Shown: one piece after another, positions 57,411-64,000 of the stretch
Numbering within the stretch: the stretch's first letter is position 1
Layout: every line of letters begins with the position of its first letter
From: Rhizobium halophilum
Lineage (GTDB): Bacteria; Pseudomonadota; Alphaproteobacteria; Rhizobiales; Rhizobiaceae
Direction of reading: 5' to 3'
Assembly (NCBI RefSeq): GCF_021648825.1
Contig: NZ_JAKJHS010000004.1
Span: 62,001-126,000 of the forward strand
DNA: 64,000 bases
Notes under the pieces: model-generated
What the model saw: the letters and a program-made list of their open reading frames with translations, nothing else
Told to the model about the DNA's origin: nothing
Databases searched by the model: none
Made by a program: the position numbers and the translations under genes

Positions 57411-60377
57411 ATGAAAAAAGGCGATCATCTCTTCCTCGTCGACGGCTCCGGCTTCATCTTCCGCGCGTTCCACGCGCTTCCCCCGCTGACCCGCAAGTCG
57501 GATGGGCTCCCGATTGGAGCCGTTTCTGGCTTCTGTAACATGCTCTGGAAGCTTCTGACCGATGCGCGCGACACATCCGTCGGTGTGACGCCCACCCATT
57601 TCGCGGTGATTTTCGACTATTCTGCCAGAACGTTCCGCAAGGACCTCTACAACGCCTACAAGGCCAACCGTTCGGAGCCGCCGGAAGATCTCATCCCCCA
57701 GTTCGGATTGATCCGGGAAGCAACGCGCGCCTTCAACCTGCCGTGCATCGAGACCGAACGGTTCGAAGCGGACGACATCATTGCCACCTATGCCCGACAG
57801 GCCGAACGGATTGGCGCCGACGTTACCATCATCTCCTCTGACAAGGACCTGATGCAACTCGTGACGCCGAACGTCCACATGTATGATAGCATGAAGGACA
57901 AGCAGATCGGTATTCCGGAGGTGATCGAGAAGTGGGGCGTCCCACCCGAGAAGATGATCGACCTGCAGGCCATGGTCGGCGATTCCGTCGACAACGTCCC
58001 CGGCATCCCAGGCATAGGACCCAAAACCGCAGCCCAGCTCCTGGAGGAGTTCGGTGACCTGGATACTTTGCTGGCCCGGGCCGAAGAGATCAAGCAGGTA
58101 AAGCGCCGGGAGAACATCGTCGCCAATGCGGAGCTGGCCCGCCTGTCGCGCCGGCTGGTTGAGCTGCGGACGGATGCACCTCTCGACATGCCGTTGGATG
58201 CTCTCGTGCTGGAGCCGCAGAACGGACCAAAGCTGATCTCTTTCCTGAAAGCGATGGAGTTCGGAACCTTGACTCGCCGTGTTGCAGAAGCTTGCGACTG
58301 CGATGCAAGCGCAATCGAACCGGCGCATGTGAAGGTGGAATGGGGCGGGGCGGCGCGCGGACCAGATCTCGATGCCGGCAGCAGTGGTGAGCGGGAGGTG
58401 GCGAAGCCTGCCGCTGCCAAGGCCAGTACGGCAGACGCCTATGGTCCCACGACACCGGCCGAACTCGCCAAGGCGCGAGCGGAGGCCTTCGCGACGGCGA
58501 AGATCGACAAGAACTGTTATGTGACCATCGACGATCTGGAGGACCTCGACGACTGGCTCCGTTCGGCCCGCGAAACGGGTCTGGTTGCCTTTGAGGCCGA
58601 GGGAACGTCGATTGATCCGATGCTGTCGGACATCGTCGGGATCTCCCTGGCGCTCGCCGACAACACCCGTAATCCGTCGGGCCTGGACGTCAGAGCGGCC
58701 TATATTCCCTTCGGCCACAAGACTGGTAGCAATGACCTACTTGGCAACGGCCGAGCAGACAATCAACTCACGCCGGCTGAAGTCATGGAGCGGCTGAAGC
58801 CGCTGCTTGAGGATGCGTCCGTTCTCAAGGTCGGGCATAACCTGAAATACGCCTATCTGCTCCTCAAGCGCTATGGGATCGAGATCACGGCCTATGATGA
58901 CGTGATGCTGATGTCCTATGTCCTGGAGGCGGGCAGAGGCGGTCACGGCCTGGACTCGCTTTCTGAACGCTGGCTTGGCCATATGCCCTCCTCCTTCAAG
59001 GAGGTCGCGGGAACCGGAAAGTCCGGCGTGAGCTTCGATATGGTCGAGATCGATCGTGCCACGATCTACGCTGCCGAAAAGGCGGATCTCACTCTGCGGC
59101 TCGCAATGGTGTTGAAGCCCAAGCTGACTGCCGAGCAATTGACTCGCGTCTATGAGCGGCTGGAGCGCCCTATGGTCTCGACCTTGGCGCGCATGGAAGA
59201 GCGCGGCATTACGGTCGACCGCCAGATCCTGTCGCGATTGTCGGGAGAACTCGCGCAGAAGGCTGCGGCGATCGAGGACGAAATCTACCAGATTGCCGGC
59301 GAGAAATTTACGATCGGCTCTCCCAAGCAGCTCGGCGACATCCTCTTCGGCAAGATGGGGCTGCCGGGTGGCGCCAGGACCAAGACCGGCCAGTGGTCCA
59401 CCTCTGCACAGGTACTAGAAGACCTTGCCGCTGCCGGGCACGAGTTCCCGCGCAAGATCGTCGATTGGCGGCAGTTAACCAAGCTGAAATCCACCTACAC
59501 GGATGCACTTCCGGGCTACATCCACCCGCAGACGAAGCGCGTTCATACGTCGTATTCGCTGGCCTCTACCACGACCGGGCGGCTTTCATCGGTCGAGCCG
59601 AATCTCCAGAACATCCCGATCCGCACAACGGAAGGCCGCAAGATCCGCACTGCCTTCATTTCGACTCCCGGCCACAAGCTCGTCTCGGCCGACTACAGCC
59701 AGATTGAGTTGCGGGTGCTCGCCCATGTCGCCGACATCCCGCAACTGCGCCAGGCCTTCGCCGACGGGATCGACATTCATGCCATGACGGCTTCGGAAAT
59801 GTTCGGGGTGCCGGTTGAGGGGATGCCGAGCGAGATTCGCCGCCGGGCCAAGGCGATCAACTTCGGCATCATCTATGGCATCTCTGCCTTTGGCCTGGCA
59901 AACCAGCTGTCCATCGAACGGTCTGAGGCGGGTGAGTACATCAAGAAATATTTCGAGCGGTTCCCCGGCATCCGCGACTACATGGACAGCACCAAAGAAT
60001 TCGCCCGCGAGCACGGTTATGTCAAAACAATCTTTGGTCGACGGGCGCACTACCCGGAGATCCGCTCGTCCAACCCGCAAGTCCGGTCCTTCAACGAGCG
60101 TGCGGCGATCAACGCCCCCATCCAGGGTTCGGCGGCCGACATCATCCGCCGCGCTATGGCGAAGATGGAGCCGGCGCTTGCAGCAGCGAAGCTATCTGCC
60201 CGCATGCTCCTCCAGGTTCATGACGAGCTGATCTTCGAGGTCGAAGAGGGAGAGATCGAGGCAACGCTGCCCGTCATCACCACGACGATGGAGCAAGCCG
60301 CCATGCCGGCGATCGCGATGAAGGTTCCGCTGAAGGTCGACGCGCGGGCTGCTTCCAACTGGGACGAGGCGCACTAG
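57411..60377 (+). CDS. polA: DNA polymerase I (3'-5' exonuclease motifs degenerate)
   Basis: A 988-residue enzyme: a 5'-3' nuclease domain (FLVDGSGFIFRAFHALPPL), a 3'-5' exonuclease-fold domain and a family A polymerase domain with motif A DYSQIELRVLAH, motif B RRRAKAINFGIIYG and motif C VHDELIFEVEE. Exo residues are altered: DxE is E395-A-E397, NxxxD is N477LKYA481, and YxxxD is Y553AAEK557, so proofreading is probably lost. The ATG at 57411 matches the usual start; an in-frame ATG lies at 57375. It fills gaps and removes primers. Its stop overlaps that of the convergent phnN (CTAG). Confidence 0.96.
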   Translation: MKKGDHLFLVDGSGFIFRAFHALPPLTRKSDGLPIGAVSGFCNMLWKLLTDARDTSVGVTPTHFAVIFDYSARTFRKDLYNAYKANRSEPPEDLIPQFGLIREATRAFNLPCIETERFEADDIIATYARQAERIGADVTIISSDKDLMQLVTPNVHMYDSMKDKQIGIPEVIEKWGVPPEKMIDLQAMVGDSVDNVPGIPGIGPKTAAQLLEEFGDLDTLLARAEEIKQVKRRENIVANAELARLSRRLVELRTDAPLDMPLDALVLEPQNGPKLISFLKAMEFGTLTRRVAEACDCDASAIEPAHVKVEWGGAARGPDLDAGSSGEREVAKPAAAKASTADAYGPTTPAELAKARAEAFATAKIDKNCYVTIDDLEDLDDWLRSARETGLVAFEAEGTSIDPMLSDIVGISLALADNTRNPSGLDVRAAYIPFGHKTGSNDLLGNGRADNQLTPAEVMERLKPLLEDASVLKVGHNLKYAYLLLKRYGIEITAYDDVMLMSYVLEAGRGGHGLDSLSERWLGHMPSSFKEVAGTGKSGVSFDMVEIDRATIYAAEKADLTLRLAMVLKPKLTAEQLTRVYERLERPMVSTLARMEERGITVDRQILSRLSGELAQKAAAIEDEIYQIAGEKFTIGSPKQLGDILFGKMGLPGGARTKTGQWSTSAQVLEDLAAAGHEFPRKIVDWRQLTKLKSTYTDALPGYIHPQTKRVHTSYSLASTTTGRLSSVEPNLQNIPIRTTEGRKIRTAFISTPGHKLVSADYSQIELRVLAHVADIPQLRQAFADGIDIHAMTASEMFGVPVEGMPSEIRRRAKAINFGIIYGISAFGLANQLSIERSEAGEYIKKYFERFPGIRDYMDSTKEFAREHGYVKTIFGRRAHYPEIRSSNPQVRSFNERAAINAPIQGSAADIIRRAMAKMEPALAAAKLSARMLLQVHDELIFEVEEGEIEATLPVITTTMEQAAMPAIAMKVPLKVDARAASNWDEAH

Positions 60378-60979
60378 CGAGGCGACGAAGTCCGCAGATC
60401 CGGAAGATATTTCGTCAGGGCATTGATCATGACTTGGCCTGCGTCTTCGATCGACCCGCTATTGTCGATGGTTACAAGCTCATAAGGCCCGACAAGCTGC
60501 GGCGTGCTGCGCTGCAGCCGATCAAGGATTTCCGCGCGCGTTTCCCGGCCCCTGGCTTCCAGCCGGGATGCCAGCACGTCAGGTCGGGCTGTGACGTTGA
60601 TCACGGTCAGCGCCGGAAACGCTGCGCTGAAGTGGGGCAGCGCCGTTCGAGAGCCATTCGCCACCACGATATGGCCGCAGTCGACCTGATGCCGCGTCTG
60701 TGCGGGAATGCCGTAGAACAGGCCATGTGCCTCCCAGGAAACGGCAAAGCCCCCCGCTCGAGCCAGCTGACGAAAATCCACGTGGGAGATGGCATCGTGG
60801 TCCTCTCCGCCGGCATCGCCCTGGCGGGTTATGACGCGGCGCACGAAGACGATCTCGTCCCGCCCCTGGAGATGGCGCGCTGCATAGGACATCAAAGTGT
60901 CTTTGCCTGCGCCGCTTGGGCCGACCACGACAATCAGCCTCCCTTTGCCTATGGGCACATTTTGGGCGGTTTTGTTCAT
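60374..60979 (-). CDS. phnN: Ribose 1,5-bisphosphate phosphokinase
   Basis: A 201-residue P-loop kinase, loop VVGPSGAGKDTLMSYAARH, that converts ribose 1,5-bisphosphate to PRPP in C-P lyase product use. It resembles guanylate kinase. The ATG at 60979 overlaps the phnM stop (TGATG) and is preferred to the upstream in-frame ATG. Last gene of the phn run. Confidence 0.92.
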   Translation of the reverse strand: MNKTAQNVPIGKGRLIVVVGPSGAGKDTLMSYAARHLQGRDEIVFVRRVITRQGDAGGEDHDAISHVDFRQLARAGGFAVSWEAHGLFYGIPAQTRHQVDCGHIVVANGSRTALPHFSAAFPALTVINVTARPDVLASRLEARGRETRAEILDRLQRSTPQLVGPYELVTIDNSGSIEDAGQVMINALTKYLPDLRTSSPR

Positions 60980-62118
60980 CAGGCGACCCGACGACCCTCG
61001 CGCCATGTCGCTCGGGCGACCGGCACACCCTGCTCACGGTGGACGCGCACCAGATCGGCACGCAGTCCCGGTGCAATACGGCCTCGGTCATTCAGCCCGA
61101 CGGTGCGGGCCGGGGTTGAGGTGACCATGGCAATCGCCTGCGGCAGCGATATCCCTTGGCTTTCGTCGGAGAGCACGAAAGGCGCGTGCAAGAGGCTTAG
61201 CGGCACGTAGTCTGACGACAGCACGTCCAGCACCCCTCGTTCGGCAAGCTCACGCGCAGCGATGTTGCCGGAATGCGACTTGCCGCGAACGATGTTCGGG
61301 GCGCCCATCAGCACGCTCATTCCGGCCTTGTGAGAGGCTTCCGCAGCATCAAAGCTGGTGGGGAACTCCGCGAGCCTTACGCCGTGGCTGATCGCCTCAT
61401 CGACATGGTCCAGCGTCGCGTCGTCGTGGCTCGCGACAGTGATACCGCGCTCCGCGCAGATGCGGGCGAGCTCGTCGCGGTGAACGGCGGCGTATTTGGC
61501 CGAGGCCGCCTGGCGGCGTGCAACGAAGTGCGCAAACGCCTCGTCGCTCAGGCCGCGCTTCTCCTTGTAGTAGAGCACATACTGGTCCATTGACTGGAAC
61601 TGCCGCTGGCCGGGCGCGTGGTCCATCAGCGAGACGAGGCGGACATAAGGGTCCTGTTCGAAATCAGCGAAATGCTCCAGCACGTTGTCGGACGACACTT
61701 CACAGCGCAGGTGGAAGAGGTGCTCGGAGCGGAGCCGCCCGTCCTTCTGGGCCGCCTGGATCGCATCGGCAAGATCGCGCATCTCGCCTTTCTCAAATCC
61801 GCCATCCTCGTCCGCTCCCATACGCAGGCAGTCGAAGACCGTCGTGATCCCGGACGTGGCAACCTGGGCATCATGCGCCTGGATGGCGGCAGTGGTATTC
61901 CACCGCACGCCGGGGCGTGGCGAATAGTGCTGCTCCAGATGGTCGGTGTGCAGCTCGATCAGACCGGGGACAAGATAGTCGCCCTCCAGATCTTCTCCCA
62001 CTCGGCTGGCGCCCTCGCAGACATCTGCGATCTTCCCGTTTCGAACGACGAGAGAACCCGACAGGATCTGGTCGCCGACGATGATGCGAGCGTTCGATAA
62101 GACGATTTCGGCACTCAT
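60979..62118 (-). CDS. phnM: Ribonucleoside/ribose-1-phosphonate triphosphate diphosphatase PhnM
   Basis: A 379-residue amidohydrolase that cleaves alpha-D-ribose 1-methylphosphonate 5-triphosphate to the 5-phosphate and pyrophosphate. Metal residues are in LVPGLIELHTDHLEQH and HDDATLDHVDEAI; LSSDYVPLSLLHAPF holds the later Asp. The ATG at 62118 overlaps the DUF1045 stop (ATGA). It precedes phnN. Confidence 0.93.
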   Translation of the reverse strand: MSAEIVLSNARIIVGDQILSGSLVVRNGKIADVCEGASRVGEDLEGDYLVPGLIELHTDHLEQHYSPRPGVRWNTTAAIQAHDAQVATSGITTVFDCLRMGADEDGGFEKGEMRDLADAIQAAQKDGRLRSEHLFHLRCEVSSDNVLEHFADFEQDPYVRLVSLMDHAPGQRQFQSMDQYVLYYKEKRGLSDEAFAHFVARRQAASAKYAAVHRDELARICAERGITVASHDDATLDHVDEAISHGVRLAEFPTSFDAAEASHKAGMSVLMGAPNIVRGKSHSGNIAARELAERGVLDVLSSDYVPLSLLHAPFVLSDESQGISLPQAIAMVTSTPARTVGLNDRGRIAPGLRADLVRVHREQGVPVARATWREGRRVA

Positions 62119-62828
62119 GGCAGGAGCTTTCTGTTGTCTTGCGGCACGCCAAGCGGCTGCCAATGGTGAACGGTGAAGGGTTCGCCGCGGCTTCTTTCGA
62201 TGAAGAGAGCCAGGCCATCCACAGCCAGAGGCGCGTCTTCATGATCCGACAAGCGGCGGCGGATCTCGTCATGGACCTGTGGAGCCACCTTATCGTCGAC
62301 CGGCCCCGTCAGCGTCATGTGGAAACGGAACTCCTCCATGACATACGGATACCCCCATCTTGCAAGATTGGCCCGCTGCTCCTCCGTCAGGCGCTCGGGC
62401 CGGCGGCGCGCCACGTCTTCGTCGGACAGGGGCGCGCGGAACGGTTCGAAGGCCTCAACCACGGAGGCTGCGAAGGTCTGCAGCGGCGGGTGGAGCGTGT
62501 GTGGAACGAGCGCAAAGAATGGCCCGAGCTGCCCGATGACCATACGCGGAACTTCGAAAGGCGTGGCGGAGGCCGCGAAGGCTGCGAAAGCATCCACCAA
62601 CTCCGTCTCGGTGCGGCCTTGGCGGAGTTCGAAAGGCGCCTTGAGCGTTGCATGGAAGCCGTAGCGCCGGGGCTCCGCGACGAGTGCATGCCATTGCTCG
62701 ACCGGCATCGCAAGCGTGTCGGGCGAGCCGAGCAGGTTGCCGGTGAACGCGTCACGGCCGAGCCACCGGCTGGCGTCTCGTGTCAGAAGGCTGTCAGGAG
62801 CCGGGGAGAAATAGATGGCGTAGCGCAC
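62115..62828 (-). CDS. DUF1045 phosphonate-operon protein (2H phosphoesterase-like)
   Basis: A 237-residue protein of the 2H superfamily, starting at GTG 62828 as MRYAIYFSPAPDSLL, the family start; upstream in-frame codons up to 62873 are unlikely. The two His-x-Thr motifs are FHATLKAPF (His59) and FRFHMTLTGP. Members of this family occur in alphaproteobacterial phn operons and may cleave a cyclic phosphate intermediate. The stop overlaps the phnM start. Confidence 0.9.
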   Translation of the reverse strand: MRYAIYFSPAPDSLLTRDASRWLGRDAFTGNLLGSPDTLAMPVEQWHALVAEPRRYGFHATLKAPFELRQGRTETELVDAFAAFAASATPFEVPRMVIGQLGPFFALVPHTLHPPLQTFAASVVEAFEPFRAPLSDEDVARRRPERLTEEQRANLARWGYPYVMEEFRFHMTLTGPVDDKVAPQVHDEIRRRLSDHEDAPLAVDGLALFIERSRGEPFTVHHWQPLGVPQDNRKLLP

Positions 62829-62968
62829 GATCAGACCCAGAATTTGCAAATAATGCCGAACAGAATGGGGCAAGCGGATGGGGACAGGAGGTCACCCGCT
62901 AGGAGATTTGCATGACAAAATGATGATGGCTGCAAGAGGCACTTCGCTCACCAAACTCCTCTGTTGTC

Positions 62969-63586
62969 TCATCCACCGTGGCGCGACAGAAACTCCTCGG
63001 CCGTCAGCGCACGGAAATCATCAAGTGCGGCACGAAGTTTCCGGTGATCCCAGTCCCACCATGCGAGCTTCTCCATACGTTCGCCGATCTCCTTCGGGAA
63101 TCGCTCGCGGATCAGCTTTGCCGGCACGCCGCCGACAATCGTATAGGGAGCGACATCCTTCGACACCACCGCTCCCGCGCCGATGACGGCACCTGTACCC
63201 ACGCTGATGCCGGGCAGGATCGTTGCTCCGTGACCAATCCACACATCATGGCCGATGGTAACCCGATGGTCGCGGCGCCACTTGAAGAATTCCTCCTCGT
63301 CCTCCGCATCGTCCCAATAGTTCGCGGCGCGGTAGGTGAAATGGTGAAGCGTCGCCCGCCATGTCGGATGATTGGTCGCGTTGATACGGACGGCGGCCGC
63401 AATGTTCACGAACTTGCCGATTGTGGCGCACCAGACCGAGCCATCCTGCATGACGTAGGAATAGTCCCCGATCTCCGCCTCGTCGATGCGGCAGCGTTCG
63501 GAAATCTCTGTATAGCGGCCCAGGATCGAGTTCTTGACGCTCGCGCTCGGATGGATGAAGGGCTCCAGCCCAACCTTGACGCTCAT
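62969..63586 (-). CDS. Hexapeptide-repeat transferase of the phn operon
   Basis: A 205-residue left-handed beta-helix acyltransferase with imperfect hexapeptides ([18 protein letters not shown], then [20 protein letters not shown] and [19 protein letters not shown]). The HHxH-type segment [12 protein letters not shown] supplies the active-site His. Such genes accompany C-P lyase operons; the acceptor is unknown. The ATG overlaps the phnL stop (ATGA). Confidence 0.9.
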   Translation of the reverse strand: MSVKVGLEPFIHPSASVKNSILGRYTEISERCRIDEAEIGDYSYVMQDGSVWCATIGKFVNIAAAVRINATNHPTWRATLHHFTYRAANYWDDAEDEEEFFKWRRDHRVTIGHDVWIGHGATILPGISVGTGAVIGAGAVVSKDVAPYTIVGGVPAKLIRERFPKEIGERMEKLAWWDWDHRKLRAALDDFRALTAEEFLSRHGG

Positions 63587-64000
63587 GCGGCAGCCTTCCG
63601 CGGCGAGAACTGCATCACATCGAGAACCCGGTCCGCCACCGCTTCGCGTACCTCCTCGTCATGGAAGATCCCGAGCAATGCGACGCCCTTCTGCTTCTTC
63701 TCGGCGATCATCTCGACCACCACGCGACGGTTGCGAGCGTCAAGCGAGGCCGTAGGCTCGTCGAGCAGAAGAATGCTGTGGTCTGTGATGAAGCCGCGCG
63801 CAATGTTGACCCGCTGCTGTTCGCCGCCGGAAAAGGTCGCGGGCGGCAAGCTCCAGAGTTCCCTGGGTAGGTTCAACTGAGACAACCGCGCAGATGCCGT
63901 GTCTCTCGCCTCTCCCGGGTTGACCCCACGCGCGAGCAGAGGCTCGGCCACGACGTCCAGTGCCGAGACACGGGGGACAGTGCGCAGGAACTGACTGACA
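63583..64000 (-). CDS. phnL: C-P lyase system protein PhnL (partial, N-terminus outside window)
   Basis: The last 139 codons are in the window. The frame is open past the window edge, and [20 protein letters not shown] matches the family. ABC-type motifs present are the signature [14 protein letters not shown], Walker [13 protein letters not shown] and the His in [12 protein letters not shown]. PhnL joins PhnI/G/H in the nucleosidase step that attaches phosphonate to ribose triphosphate. The rest of the operon (phnG to phnK) should lie to the right. Confidence 0.93.
   Translation of the reverse strand, partial: VSQFLRTVPRVSALDVVAEPLLARGVNPGEARDTASARLSQLNLPRELWSLPPATFSGGEQQRVNIARGFITDHSILLLDEPTASLDARNRRVVVEMIAEKKQKGVALLGIFHDEEVREAVADRVLDVMQFSPRKAAA

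Overview
The window is a GC-rich alphaproteobacterial chromosome segment, most likely from a Rhizobiaceae member (Rhizobium/Agrobacterium/Ensifer relatives). Pointers are a class II EPSP synthase followed by cmk and rpsA, two sRNAs with the alpha-r14 layout (three hairpins with CCTCCTCCC loops), EcfG/RpoE2-type promoters, the dnaX/ffs/HIT/nudC neighbourhood, the kdsB-pheA pair divergent from a CycM-like cytochrome c, and a C-P lyase operon containing a hexapeptide transferase and a DUF1045 gene. No phage, insertion sequence, integrase or CRISPR array was found. Almost all genes look chromosomal and intact; the one clear lesion is a frameshift in an Ldh2-family dehydrogenase gene.

Layout. 1-7.7 kb: divergent amino-sugar locus. 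A BadF-type sugar kinase and a GntR regulator read left; a MurQ-like SIS protein, an ABC importer (binding protein, two permeases, ATPase) and a Gfo/Idh/MocA oxidoreductase read right; near-identical 17-bp elements flank both promoters. 7.7-9.7 kb: lipoprotein hydrolase, tRNA-Ala(GGC), acidic TIGR02300 protein. 9.9-13.8 kb: aroA-cmk-rpsA. 13.9-17.5 kb: two large low-complexity proteins of unknown function and an RNase D-like exonuclease. 17.6-21.4 kb: alpha-r14 sRNA, broken Ldh2 gene, exbB-exbD-tonB. 21.6-28.1 kb: kduD-like gene, then infB, ylxR, nusA and rimP (transcribed right to left). 28.4-36.4 kb: MFS exporter, lytic transglycosylase, recR, MOSC protein, ebfC, dnaX, SRP RNA, HIT protein, nudC. 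36.4-46.8 kb: pheA, kdsB, cytochrome c, AEC transporter, adenosine kinase, SH3 protein, 2-hydroxyacid dehydrogenase, GNAT, moeB, recF, small membrane protein, slyX, LysE exporter. 46.9-52.5 kb: dnaK-dnaJ with a heat-shock-like promoter, and a class A penicillin-binding protein. 52.6-55.1 kb: small stress-type genes, a second alpha-r14 sRNA and cspA. 55.1-60.4 kb: M20 dipeptidase, MarR regulator, a candidate new sRNA, polA. 60.4-64 kb: the distal end of a phn (C-P lyase) operon, with phnL cut by the window edge.

Most notable. (1) A 150-nt minus-strand region between the MarR gene and polA forms three consecutive hairpins with CCCCC(T)C loops, the last one a terminator; it resembles alpha-r14 in design but not in sequence. 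(2) PolA keeps its 3'-5' exonuclease domain but carries substitutions at all three catalytic aspartates that could be checked. (3) The amino-sugar locus combines MurQ-like, BadF-kinase and Gfo/Idh enzymes and may encode an uncharacterised cell-wall-sugar route. (4) The rimP-nusA-ylxR-infB block is followed by kduD and exbB rather than rbfA-truB-rpsO.

All calls come from reading the sequence and from memory of the families; no database search was run.
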